DNA of 5,711 bases from an uncultured Bacilli bacterium (GCA_948543905.1 CAOVIS010000062.1:1-5711); one strand, 5' to 3'. Counted from the first letter of the stretch, positions 1 to 5,234 are shown. Notes: generated from the letters alone by a model not told the origin. Numbers and translations: made by a program.

Positions 1-373
1 AATCGCCTTTTTTTACTGTGTAATAGTTACTTTCTGTTCCAGTTTTAGGAATATAGGGTACTCCTAGATAAGTAGCAAGACCTCTTACAACAGCTTCAGC
101 AAGTTCTTCCCAATTATTTTTTATTTGATTTACATCGTCACCTGTGGAGTCAGCAAATCCATATTCGACAATAATGGTTTCGTTGTTTGGAGTATTTCTC
201 AGCATATAATAATAATCTTTACTGGAATCACTAGGCAAGCGTCTTTGATAGTACTTACGTACGTTTTGACCGGATTTAATAAATTCATTGGCAATTGTGC
301 GAGATAGAGTATCACTATTTCGGAGAGCATAGATTATTTCAGCACCATCACCACCTCCTGAGTGCCCTTGCAT
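1..373 (-). CDS. N-acetylmuramoyl-L-alanine amidase (Amidase_3 + LysM), C-terminal part only; gene split at its 5' side and cut by the window edge
   Basis: The frame reads as the second half of a zinc-dependent Amidase_3 domain, which cleaves the amide bond between N-acetylmuramic acid and L-alanine in peptidoglycan. Counting from the ATG at 373, residues 5-18 (SGGGDGAEIIYALR) match the stretch that normally follows the zinc-binding His of the family's SIHAN-like motif. Residues 66-73 (TIIVEYGF) carry the conserved catalytic Glu (E70). Residues 117-124 (YYTVKKGD) begin a LysM peptidoglycan-binding domain that runs off the window. The N-terminal part with the zinc-ligand His/Glu residues is absent. 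In frame upstream are only CAT, TAA and the recombinase stop TAG, and the ATG has no Shine-Dalgarno sequence, so this piece alone should be inactive and probably untranslated. Its base composition is visibly less A/T-rich than the genes to its right, as expected for host DNA beside an element. It could instead be an endolysin gene of an older phage. Confidence 0.85.
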   Translation of the reverse strand, partial: MQGHSGGGDGAEIIYALRNSDTLSRTIANEFIKSGQNVRKYYQRRLPSDSSKDYYYMLRNTPNNETIIVEYGFADSTGDDVNQIKNNWEELAEAVVRGLATYLGVPYIPKTGTESNYYTVKKGD

Positions 374-379
374 ATGTTA
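345..379. other. Probable attachment-site junction (attL or attR) of the mobile element
   Basis: Amidase homology begins abruptly near 350-362 (on the minus strand TCAGGAGGTGG, Ser-Gly-Gly-Gly). Immediately beyond it is the stop codon of a large serine recombinase, at 380-382. Recombinases of this class are commonly encoded next to their attachment site, and crossover occurs at a 2-bp core inside sites of about 40-50 bp. The crossover probably lies between about 350 and 376. I cannot fix the core without the other junction or an uninterrupted amidase allele. Confidence 0.55.
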
Positions 380-2071
380 CTAATTATTTTTATTTTCTTT
401 AGATTTCTTACCGTTCTTACCAGATCTTCCATAGGGATTTCTTGCTAAATTCCTATTCTCATATTTAAATTCTTTATCTGGTATAACATTGAATTTATAT
501 TTTATTGTTATATTTCTTTCTTGATCAATTACTATTCGATCAATTAATAAATCATATAAATCCTTTTTTGATTTTTTTAGATTTAATAGTTCTTTTATTT
601 GCTTGGTATAATCTGGTGTGATATCCTTTGTGTTTTTTACTCTATACCTTTCCATCTTTTGCAATTCAACTTTCCTATTAATTTCTGATAGTTTTTCATC
701 ATATTCTTGTGATAATTCCTTATACATATCAGCTGAAATAACTTCATTACATCTATCTTCATATAAAATAGTTAATCTTTTTGTTAATTTCTTTTTGTCT
801 ACTTCCAGCTGATTTATAATATTATCAATTTTATTTGTGCTCTCTTTTACATTTTTGGCAATCTCTGAATTTAATTTTTTTACATCTAATTTCTTTATAT
901 AAGTATTCACATCTTCATCAATTTTTTCAATTAACTGTTCTTCTAAATAGTTATATGGGAAGAAATGAGATGTACATCTTACTCTTAATGGATCTCTAGA
1001 ATATTTGTTGCAATTAACTGTCCAATAATCATGATTTCTTCTATATGAAACGGTTAATTTATTTCCACATTCCTTACAGAACAGTTTTCCTTCAAACAAT
1101 CTTATTTCTCTTTCTATTTTTACTTTATATTGTCTATTAAAACCTTTTCTTATAGCTTGGCAATATTCAAATGTTTCTTTATCTACTAAAGCTTCATGGG
1201 TATTTTCTACAATAAACCACAATTTTTCATCTAAATTTATTTTCTTTTTAGATTTATAATTAACTTTTGCTTGAGTATGCTGAACCATATCACCTGTATA
1301 AATTCTATTTGCTAAAATTTTTTTTACAGTAGAAATATTCCACTGATTACTATCTAATAATCTTGTTGAATAGGCTGTTCCTTTATAAGCACTTGGTGTT
1401 GGAACTCCTTCATTATTTAGCCTAGTTGCTATTTCAGAAGGACCAATTCCTTCAACTCTCCATTTAAATATCTTCTTTACTATGGGAGCAATCTCAGGAT
1501 TAGGGATAAGATGTCCTTTATCTTCAGGATCTCTCATATATCCATAACTTGGTAAACTTCCAACAAACTTTCCTTTTTGCCTTTTTTCATTTAAAACATT
1601 TCTTATTTTAATTGAGTTCTGCTTACTATAGTAATCATTACATGCAATTATGAAAGTTGATGAATCATTACTTGCTTGATTTTTAAAACTGTCATAAGAC
1701 TCTAATATTGAAATAAATCTAATTTGATTTTCAGGGAAAAAAGTTTCAATATAATATCCTGTCATAACATGATCTCTACCTAATCTAGATAAATCTTTTA
1801 CGACAACACAATTTATTTTCTTGTTTTTTATATCTTCCATCATTTTTTGAAAACCAGGTCTGTCAAAATCAGTTCCAGAAAATCCATCATCTACATATTC
1901 ATTTACTAAATTGAAATTATGATTTTTTACATAATCTCTTAATAATTCTTTTTGATTAGTGACACTTTCACTATCAGATTCGTATTTTTTGTCTTTGTCT
2001 CTATCTTCTTGAGATAATCTTATATATATCCCTACATTAAATTCAACATCAGTTAAGTAATTATTATTCAT
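380..2071 (-). CDS. Large serine recombinase (site-specific integrase/excisionase of the element)
   Basis: A cytoplasmic DNA recombinase of about 563 aa, typical for the large serine integrase family. Residues about 13-155 form the resolvase catalytic domain: YIRLSQED contains the expected nucleophile (S20), DGFSGTDFDRP lies at 62-72, and DLSRLGRD at 93-100 carries the conserved catalytic arginines. Residues about 165-290 are the recombinase DNA-binding domain (GSLPSYGY, then NNEGVPTPSAY). A zinc ribbon follows, with C332, C335, C354 and C366. After it comes a long charged region likely to form the coiled coil that controls integration versus excision, then a Lys/Arg/Asn-rich tail. The start at 2071 is chosen because GGAGG sits 5 bases upstream; ATGs at 2074 and 2083 are also in frame but worse spaced. 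The gene is the last of a leftward cluster and its stop abuts the broken amidase, so it most likely made that junction. A separate directionality factor is not evident. Confidence 0.96.
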   Translation of the reverse strand: MNNNYLTDVEFNVGIYIRLSQEDRDKDKKYESDSESVTNQKELLRDYVKNHNFNLVNEYVDDGFSGTDFDRPGFQKMMEDIKNKKINCVVVKDLSRLGRDHVMTGYYIETFFPENQIRFISILESYDSFKNQASNDSSTFIIACNDYYSKQNSIKIRNVLNEKRQKGKFVGSLPSYGYMRDPEDKGHLIPNPEIAPIVKKIFKWRVEGIGPSEIATRLNNEGVPTPSAYKGTAYSTRLLDSNQWNISTVKKILANRIYTGDMVQHTQAKVNYKSKKKINLDEKLWFIVENTHEALVDKETFEYCQAIRKGFNRQYKVKIEREIRLFEGKLFCKECGNKLTVSYRRNHDYWTVNCNKYSRDPLRVRCTSHFFPYNYLEEQLIEKIDEDVNTYIKKLDVKKLNSEIAKNVKESTNKIDNIINQLEVDKKKLTKRLTILYEDRCNEVISADMYKELSQEYDEKLSEINRKVELQKMERYRVKNTKDITPDYTKQIKELLNLKKSKKDLYDLLIDRIVIDQERNITIKYKFNVIPDKEFKYENRNLARNPYGRSGKNGKKSKENKNN

Positions 2072-2161
2072 CATTGCCTCCATTCCTAATTACTTGACCA
2101 ATAATTAAGACAAGTGAATAATAACACTATATTAGGATTTATACAAAACTGCGACATATAA

Positions 2162-2248
2162 TTAACTTGTGTTTTTTCTTTCTAATATTTTTTCTATAAG
2201 ATATCTCAAAATTAAATCTTCAAAAGATATTTTTTTATCATCATTCAT
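2162..2248 (-). CDS. Small ORF, 28 aa, unknown function
   Basis: The frame reads MNDDKKISFEDLILRYLIEK and then ILERKNTS. It is a charged, probably helical peptide with no signal or membrane segment, and I recognise no family. A GGTGA Shine-Dalgarno sequence lies 5 bases before the ATG. The whole initiation region, from a TATAAT-like hexamer to the fourth codon, is almost identical to the start of the tandem-HTH regulator on the other strand at 4772-4802, and both proteins begin Met-Asn-Asp. That argues the start is functional or was copied from a functional gene. It lies between the 37-aa membrane peptide and the recombinase, in the same direction. It could be a true small protein (for example a directionality or regulatory peptide) or a remnant of a duplicated regulator start. 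Confidence 0.4.
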   Translation of the reverse strand: MNDDKKISFEDLILRYLIEKILERKNTS

Positions 2249-2265
2249 ATCTTTCACCATTATAA
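2235..2265 (-). repeat. 31-bp inverted repeat, copy A (start region of the 28-aa ORF)
   Basis: Read on the minus strand this matches 4772-4802 of the plus strand at 29 of 31 bases, with a perfect 20-base core TGGTGAAAGATATGAATGAT. It includes TATAAT, the GGTGA ribosome binding site, the ATG and the next codons. Confidence 0.85.
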
Positions 2266-2332
2266 GATTATGCTACAAATACAATATTATTTATAGAATA
2301 TCTATCCTTTCATTAAGTGTTTCTAATCATTT

Positions 2333-2446
2333 TTATTTTTCTAAAGTTTGATCATTCATTTCATCAGACCACGATGCAACTTTGCAACAACAAAAAAGAA
2401 ATAACATTATAAATGCTATTCCTAAAATTATTAATAAAGATAACAT
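2333..2446 (-). CDS. Small single-pass membrane peptide, 37 aa
   Basis: Residues 1-18 (MLSLLIILGIAFIMLFLF) are an uninterrupted hydrophobic segment. It is followed by a Cys triplet (19-21) and a short polar tail containing ASWSDEMNDQ. This layout predicts a membrane-anchored peptide with a small cytoplasmic or external tail. Small membrane peptides with Cys clusters of this style are seen in Bacillota phages, but I cannot assign a function. Its ATG overlaps the stop of the 75-aa gene as TAATG, which indicates translational coupling. A lipoprotein is unlikely because there is no clear lipobox followed by a mature chain of useful length. A holin-like role cannot be excluded. Confidence 0.55.
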   Translation of the reverse strand: MLSLLIILGIAFIMLFLFCCCKVASWSDEMNDQTLEK

Positions 2447-2673
2447 TAGTCCATCTTCTCTTCTTTCTTAGGCTCGTAATCCATTATTTCTAATTTAATA
2501 TCAAAATCTCCATCTTTAAATAAGGATGAGAAAGCAGTATGTTTCTCCAATTCAATCATTAATGCATCTTTAATAATAGTTCTAACCCTTTTATCTACAT
2601 CAAATTTATTACTTCCAGATTGTAAACCTGTTCCTTCTAATATTAATTTATATTTTATTTTATATTCTCTCAT
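2446..2673 (-). CDS. Hypothetical protein, 75 aa, of the element
   Basis: A soluble, charged protein: the N-terminal part (MREYKIKYKLILEGTG) looks like a beta strand pair, followed by a helical stretch around RVRTIIKDALMIELEKH and an acidic/lysine-rich C-terminus (EPKKEEKMD). I recognise no family. The ribosome binding site is poor (GTGG about 8 bases upstream), and the ATG overlaps the TGA of a possible 8-codon leader ORF (2670-2696). The start also lies only about 12 bases after the T-tract of a terminator-like hairpin, so expression probably needs read-through from the right. It is coupled downstream to the 37-aa membrane peptide. The real function is unknown. Confidence 0.65.
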   Translation of the reverse strand: MREYKIKYKLILEGTGLQSGSNKFDVDKRVRTIIKDALMIELEKHTAFSSLFKDGDFDIKLEIMDYEPKKEEKMD

Positions 2674-2684
2674 AATTTAACCAC

Positions 2685-2711
2685 AAAAAAACACATGTGT
2701 CCTATGTGTTT
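2685..2711 (-). terminator. Intrinsic terminator or attenuator between the ArpU-like gene and the 75-aa gene
   Basis: Arms 2689-2696 and 2704-2711 pair over 8 bp with a 7-base loop. On the minus strand the hairpin runs straight into a T-run (2685-2690). It lies about 40 bases after the ArpU-like stop codon. On the plus strand no T-run follows, so it acts leftward only. Confidence 0.65.
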
Positions 2712-2752
2712 AATTTCCTTTCATAATATAAATTTGACTTTTTCCGATTTGA

Positions 2753-3193
2753 TTATATATCTTCTTTAAGGATTGCCATATTCAGAGCCAAAGCAAATTT
2801 AATAATACAACTTTTCTTAATATGCTTTAAAGTCTTATCTGCACATTGAAGTTGCTCTTCCATTACAAGTTCTGTATTTCCCATAAAGAAGATTCCTTTA
2901 AAAAAGTGTTGTTCTTCCATAGTTAGATTATCCAGAACACTTAATATTATATTTAAATATTCTAGAAAGTCTTCTTCTTTTTCTATCTTCTTTAAAACAT
3001 ATCTTTCTACTGGTGAAGAGGTAAATCCAGATGACTGTACTTTAATCTCACTAAGATGAGATGTAATACTAGGTGGAAGTACACTAATGTATCTGAAATA
3101 ATTTTCTTCAAATACTTCCATAAATTCATTTACCTTCGATCTTGTTTTTTGATAATCATATTTTTTAATTACTTCATTGCTCAATAATTTCAT
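2753..3193 (-). CDS. ArpU-like phage transcriptional regulator
   Basis: A predicted cytoplasmic regulator of 146 aa, the usual size for phage ArpU-type proteins, which are late-gene regulators with a sigma-region-4-like C-terminal helix-turn-helix. Visible features are a Lys-rich N-terminal region (1-30), a middle segment (40-62) containing LPPSITSHLSE and SSGFTSSPVERY, a helical stretch around 70-104 with LDNLTMEEQHFFKGIFF, and a C-terminal HTH region (about 107-140) ending KHIKKSCIIKFALALN. The last of these resembles the Lys-rich recognition helix and ALAL-type end of the family. The start at 3193 has GGAGGT 4 bases upstream; the ATGs at 3205 and 3211 lie too near or before this site. A terminator-like hairpin ends just before the ribosome binding site, so expression may be attenuated. 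The family call rests on pattern recognition by eye, so another small sigma-like phage regulator remains possible. Confidence 0.6.
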   Translation of the reverse strand: MKLLSNEVIKKYDYQKTRSKVNEFMEVFEENYFRYISVLPPSITSHLSEIKVQSSGFTSSPVERYVLKKIEKEEDFLEYLNIILSVLDNLTMEEQHFFKGIFFMGNTELVMEEQLQCADKTLKHIKKSCIIKFALALNMAILKEDI

Positions 3194-3209
3194 AATGACC
3201 TCCATAATC

Positions 3210-3256
3210 AAAAAAGAAGAGAATAAAAGCTATTTACTGCAATTACTTCTCTTCTT
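3210..3256 (-). terminator. Intrinsic terminator or attenuator just upstream of the ArpU-like gene
   Basis: Perfect 10-bp arms (AAGAAGAGAA at 3214-3223 and its complement at 3247-3256) enclose a 23-base loop and are followed on the minus strand by T6. The stop codon of the 41-aa ORF lies inside the loop. The T-run ends only a few bases before the GGAGGT site of the ArpU-like gene, so the hairpin would decide whether that gene is transcribed. Confidence 0.7.
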
Positions 3257-3355
3257 ATAGTTATTTAGATTTAGGGGTGCTTTATCCTTATGAACATATT
3301 TTTCTGAAAACATAATGATATGTTTATTGCAAACAATTTGCACCATAAGAATCAT
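3230..3355 (-). CDS. Small ORF, 41 aa, unknown function
   Basis: The peptide begins MILMVQIVCNKHIIMFSEKY and has a basic C-terminal half ending KKRSNCSK. I recognise no family; Cys9 and Cys39 are the only cysteines. The start at 3355 is supported by AGAGG 7 bases upstream and by a near-consensus promoter (TTGACT, 16 bases, TATAAT) about 40-65 bases upstream. The same frame extends further up to an ATG at 3445, but that would place the start inside a terminator hairpin and through the promoter. It ends within the hairpin that precedes the ArpU-like gene. It could be a genuine small protein, or a leader ORF whose translation affects that hairpin. Confidence 0.45.
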   Translation of the reverse strand: MILMVQIVCNKHIIMFSEKYVHKDKAPLNLNNYKKRSNCSK

Positions 3356-3392
3356 CCCCAAACCTCTAAACAAAACCATTAAATTGTTATTT

Positions 3393-3420
3393 ATTATATA
3401 ATTTTTTGGGAAAAAGTCAA
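3393..3420 (-). promoter_or_regulatory. Strong sigma-A-type promoter before the 41-aa ORF and ArpU-like gene
   Basis: On the minus strand TTGACT (3415-3420) is separated by 16 bases from TATAAT (3393-3398). Transcription would begin near 3386, about 30 bases before the 41-aa start. This is the best promoter match in the window. Confidence 0.7.
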
Positions 3421-3439
3421 TAACATTTAATGCAAAATA

Positions 3440-3472
3440 AAACAATCAGCAGATCTCTTTTGCTAATTGTTT
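3440..3472 (-). terminator. Terminator-like hairpin downstream of the 104-aa gene
   Basis: AAACAAT-C-AGCA pairs with TGCT-A-ATTGTTT (7 plus 4 bp around one mismatch, with a 9-base loop). On the minus strand it leads into a T-rich stretch. It lies between the 104-aa gene and the promoter at 3393-3420, so it likely ends the upstream transcript. The plus strand is less T-rich after the stem. Confidence 0.5.
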
Positions 3473-3511
3473 CATTTTACTATATTTTATCATCTTAACT
3501 TTATTATTCAA

Positions 3512-3547
3512 GGGTATTTTTGGGGGTAAATTTGGGGGTACTTTTTT
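3512..3547 (+). repeat. Three GGGTA-containing direct repeats at a 12-bp period
   Basis: GGGTA begins at 3512, 3524 and 3536, exactly 12 bases apart. The second and third copies are extended to GGGGGTA, and the spacers are T/A-rich. They sit in the noncoding gap just after the stop of the 104-aa gene, in an otherwise G-poor sequence. They could be protein-binding iterons, a recombination or replication signal, or the relic of a repeat-coding gene end. I cannot decide between these. Confidence 0.6.
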
Positions 3548-3860
3548 AAATTGTACTTTTACATCTATTTACTATATTTTCAGGAGTATTATTTTTAATA
3601 AAATCTACTAACTCTTCATAATAATTAGTAGCATCTATAACATTTTTATATTTTTCTAATAATAATGGACTTGCAATCAAATCTTTATCTTTTATATATA
3701 AATAAACTTCATAATCATTTGAATCAGTACACTCATTAAGCATTACACCAACAAAACCTTCCATAAAAGTGTTTTGTGATGTCTTATATATCGTTTTATC
3801 TTCTTTAGTGTTACTAATACAATATTTTTGTAAGTCCTGGATAACTTCTGCTATATTCAT
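3546..3860 (-). CDS. Hypothetical protein, 104 aa
   Basis: A soluble, acidic-to-neutral mixed alpha/beta protein beginning MNIAEVIQDLQKYC. It has a beta-rich centre (EGFVGVMLNE, then YEVYLYIKDKDL) and a helical C-terminal part (NYYEELVDFIKNN). There is no signal or membrane segment, and I recognise no family. Translation signals are strong: GGGAGG lies 5 bases before the ATG. The gene has its own extended -10 promoter at 3890-3917 and a terminator-like hairpin downstream at 3440-3472, so it can be expressed independently of its neighbours. That fits an accessory or regulatory gene kept on in the integrated state, but this is inference from the signals only. Confidence 0.75.
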   Translation of the reverse strand: MNIAEVIQDLQKYCISNTKEDKTIYKTSQNTFMEGFVGVMLNECTDSNDYEVYLYIKDKDLIASPLLLEKYKNVIDATNYYEELVDFIKNNTPENIVNRCKSTI

Positions 3861-3889
3861 TTGACCCTCCCGTTAATTAAGTAAATAGT

Positions 3890-3917
3890 ATTATAACAAA
3901 ATAACAATTTTAATCAA
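3890..3917 (-). promoter_or_regulatory. Promoter of the 104-aa gene
   Basis: On the minus strand TTGATT (3912-3917), a 16-base spacer, then TATAAT (3890-3895) preceded by TGT, giving an extended -10. Transcription would start about 25 bases upstream of the ATG at 3860. Confidence 0.65.
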
Positions 3918-3978
3918 TCCTAAATACCTAATTATTTCTTTATAATTATATTATAGTCTTTTTTCAAAATTATGTATA

Positions 3979-4686
3979 TCATTTTACATATTTTAGTATA
4001 CCTTTATTTTTATAATATGAATCTATTAACCTTTCATAATGTATTTTCATTTCATTTATTATATGATAATACACTTCTAAAGGATTTTTATCTTTATTTT
4101 TTCTTTGAAATTTTTTAAGATTCAAATGAAAATTTTGAAATAAATACAAAGTAGAAAAATCATTAATGTTAGTCCATAAAAGTTTTTTTAAAAATTTCAT
4201 TATAGATTCTAAGTCATTCTTATTATCAAGATCTAAGTTTTGCAAATTTTTTATAAAGGGTCTAAATAAAACCTTATCATCTATAAAAAGAATTGTTTCA
4301 TAAAAATTATTTACAATTGCCTTATCCATACTATTAATAAAATATTGCATATTATCATTATCCCCCCAATATTTTTTACATAATAAAAATTCTGGGGTTT
4401 GATTTTCAAGGATAAATTCTAACATTAAATCTTTATGACATATTGTAGGAAATTTTGAATCAAAATAATAAATAAAGTTATTTAGCATATCAATAAATTG
4501 TTCATTTCCTGTTAGATAACCTTTTTTGACTAAAGAAGTTACAATTGTTGGTGTTTTTTCATCTGTAATTAGATCTATTGCTTTATCCAATATATTCTTA
4601 TTAATTAACTGATAGATTCTTCCACCATTATCAGTTTTTTTCAACGCTAATTTCTTTAATTGTTCCTTCCTTGCTCTATTTTTCAT
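3979..4686 (-). CDS. Hypothetical protein, 235 aa, divergent from the tandem-HTH regulator
   Basis: A Lys/Asn/Phe-rich, mostly helical soluble protein. It has a strongly basic N-terminus (MKNRARKEQLKKLALKK) and a basic region near 190-205 (LKKFQRKNKDK). Repeated hydrophobic helices run through the middle, for example QFIDMLNNFIYYF and ESIMKFLKKLLW. No signal peptide, transmembrane helix or catalytic signature is visible, and I recognise no family. The start at 4686 is supported by AGGTGA 5 bases upstream and an extended -10 promoter about 25 bases upstream. It is the first gene of the leftward group and shares its promoter region with an XRE regulator, so it is probably under that regulator's control. 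Genes in this place in prophages are often regulators or accessory (including exclusion or defence) factors. Nothing in the sequence shows which applies here. Confidence 0.75.
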   Translation of the reverse strand: MKNRARKEQLKKLALKKTDNGGRIYQLINKNILDKAIDLITDEKTPTIVTSLVKKGYLTGNEQFIDMLNNFIYYFDSKFPTICHKDLMLEFILENQTPEFLLCKKYWGDNDNMQYFINSMDKAIVNNFYETILFIDDKVLFRPFIKNLQNLDLDNKNDLESIMKFLKKLLWTNINDFSTLYLFQNFHLNLKKFQRKNKDKNPLEVYYHIINEMKIHYERLIDSYYKNKGILKYVK

Positions 4687-4705
4687 TTAAATCACCTGTC
4701 GAATA

Positions 4706-4716
4706 TCATTATAGCA
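4706..4716 (-). promoter_or_regulatory. Leftward promoter of the 235-aa gene (extended -10)
   Basis: On the minus strand TGCTATAAT (TATAAT at 4708-4713) gives a consensus extended -10, with a start point near 4701, about 15 bases before the ATG. No good -35 is seen at 16-18 bases, which is common for extended -10 promoters. Confidence 0.6.
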
Positions 4717-4720
4717 CAAT

Positions 4721-4751
4721 TTTACCAAATGACCCATAGTTTTGCTAATAT
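4721..4751 (+). promoter_or_regulatory. Possible rightward promoter of the tandem-HTH regulator
   Basis: TGCTAATAT (4743-4751) is an extended -10-like sequence, with a weak -35-like TTTACC at 4721-4726 and a 19-base spacer. It would start transcription about 30 bases before the ATG at 4789. An alternative -10, TATACT at 4773-4778, would give an almost leaderless mRNA. The two divergent promoters lie within about 100 bases, the natural place for the regulator's operators. Confidence 0.35.
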
Positions 4752-4771
4752 TGTTCGTTTTAATGGGAAAA

Positions 4772-4802
4772 TTATACTGGTGAAAGATATGAATGATAAT
4801 AA
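4772..4802 (+). repeat. 31-bp inverted repeat, copy B (start region of the tandem-HTH regulator)
   Basis: Matches the minus strand of 2235-2265 at 29 of 31 bases, differing only at one base in the TATAMT hexamer and one in codon 4. It covers the -10-like hexamer, GGTGA site, ATG and first codons. Confidence 0.85.
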
Positions 4803-5211
4803 TTTAAAATTTTGCAGGGAAGAACTAGAAATGACACAATCAGAACTTGGTCTTGTATTCGGAGTTACTGGATCAACAGTTTCTGGTTGGGAAAATGCAC
4901 ATGATACTATGCCACTCCCTAAATTAGTAAAATTCTCTAATTTATACCATTATTCACTTGATTATGTAACAGGATTATCTAGAGAAAATGATTATTCAAT
5001 AATTGATAAATTAGATAAAAACAAAATAGGTTGTAAATTAAGAAAAATTAGAAATGATTTAGGATTAACTCAACAGGAGATTGCTGATGAATGCATGATA
5101 TCTCAAACAACATATAGTAATTATGAAACAGGACAGTATTTAGTTACTTCATTAGTTCTATACACAATATGTAAAAAACATAAAATTTCAATAGATGAAT
5201 TATTAAAATAG
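4789..5211 (+). CDS. Tandem helix-turn-helix (XRE/Cro-CI type) transcriptional regulator, probable element repressor
   Basis: A 140-aa cytoplasmic DNA-binding protein built from two XRE-type HTH domains. Domain 1 (about 7-62) has LEMTQSELGLVFGVTGSTVSGWE, and DYVTGLS at its end. Domain 2 (about 81-139) has LGLTQQEIADECMISQTTYSNYE, ending KISIDELLK. Both keep the family's TQxE(L/I)A-like helix 2 and the S-x-W/Y-E end of the recognition helix. There is no peptidase or oligomerisation domain as in CI/LexA repressors, so two HTHs in one chain may bind two half-sites. The start at 4789 is chosen because GGTGA lies 5 bases upstream. An upstream in-frame ATG at 4660 would overlap the divergent gene and adds a non-conserved hydrophobic stretch. 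It is transcribed away from the leftward cluster, the classic lysogeny-switch layout. Operators are not recognised by eye. Confidence 0.9.
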   Translation: MNDNNLKFCREELEMTQSELGLVFGVTGSTVSGWENAHDTMPLPKLVKFSNLYHYSLDYVTGLSRENDYSIIDKLDKNKIGCKLRKIRNDLGLTQQEIADECMISQTTYSNYETGQYLVTSLVLYTICKKHKISIDELLK

Positions 5212-5234
5212 GTAGATGATATTCTACTTTTTTT

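Noticed and set aside
125..307. Plus-strand ORF of 60 aa
   Set aside because: It lies opposite the amidase frame, which has clear domain homology; there is no ribosome binding site.
337..359. AGGAGG followed by ATG on the minus strand inside the amidase fragment
   Set aside because: It is an excellent-looking ribosome binding site by chance: it encodes the conserved Gly-Gly-Gly-Asp run, and the ATG opens only four codons in another frame.
618..812. Plus-strand ORF of 64 aa
   Set aside because: It is antisense to the coiled-coil part of the recombinase, with a low-complexity Ser/Phe-rich translation typical of a shadow frame.
2169..2351. Plus-strand ORF of 60 aa
   Set aside because: It runs opposite the small minus-strand ORFs, one of which carries a strong ribosome binding site; its composition is low-complexity and no ribosome binding site precedes it.
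3356..3445. N-terminal extension of the 41-aa ORF to an ATG at 3445
   Set aside because: It would read through a near-consensus promoter and begin inside a terminator-like hairpin, with no ribosome binding site; the ATG at 3355 has AGAGG at good spacing.
3922..3956. Extra TATAAT-like hexamers on the minus strand between the 235-aa and 104-aa genes
   Set aside because: No -35 or extended -10 sequence is suitably placed, and such hexamers are expected by chance in a stretch this A/T-rich; the promoter at 3890-3917 is much better.
4660..4788. N-terminal extension of the tandem-HTH regulator to an ATG at 4660
   Set aside because: It overlaps the start and promoter of the divergent 235-aa gene and lacks a ribosome binding site; the ATG at 4789 has GGTGA at ideal distance and starts just before the first HTH.
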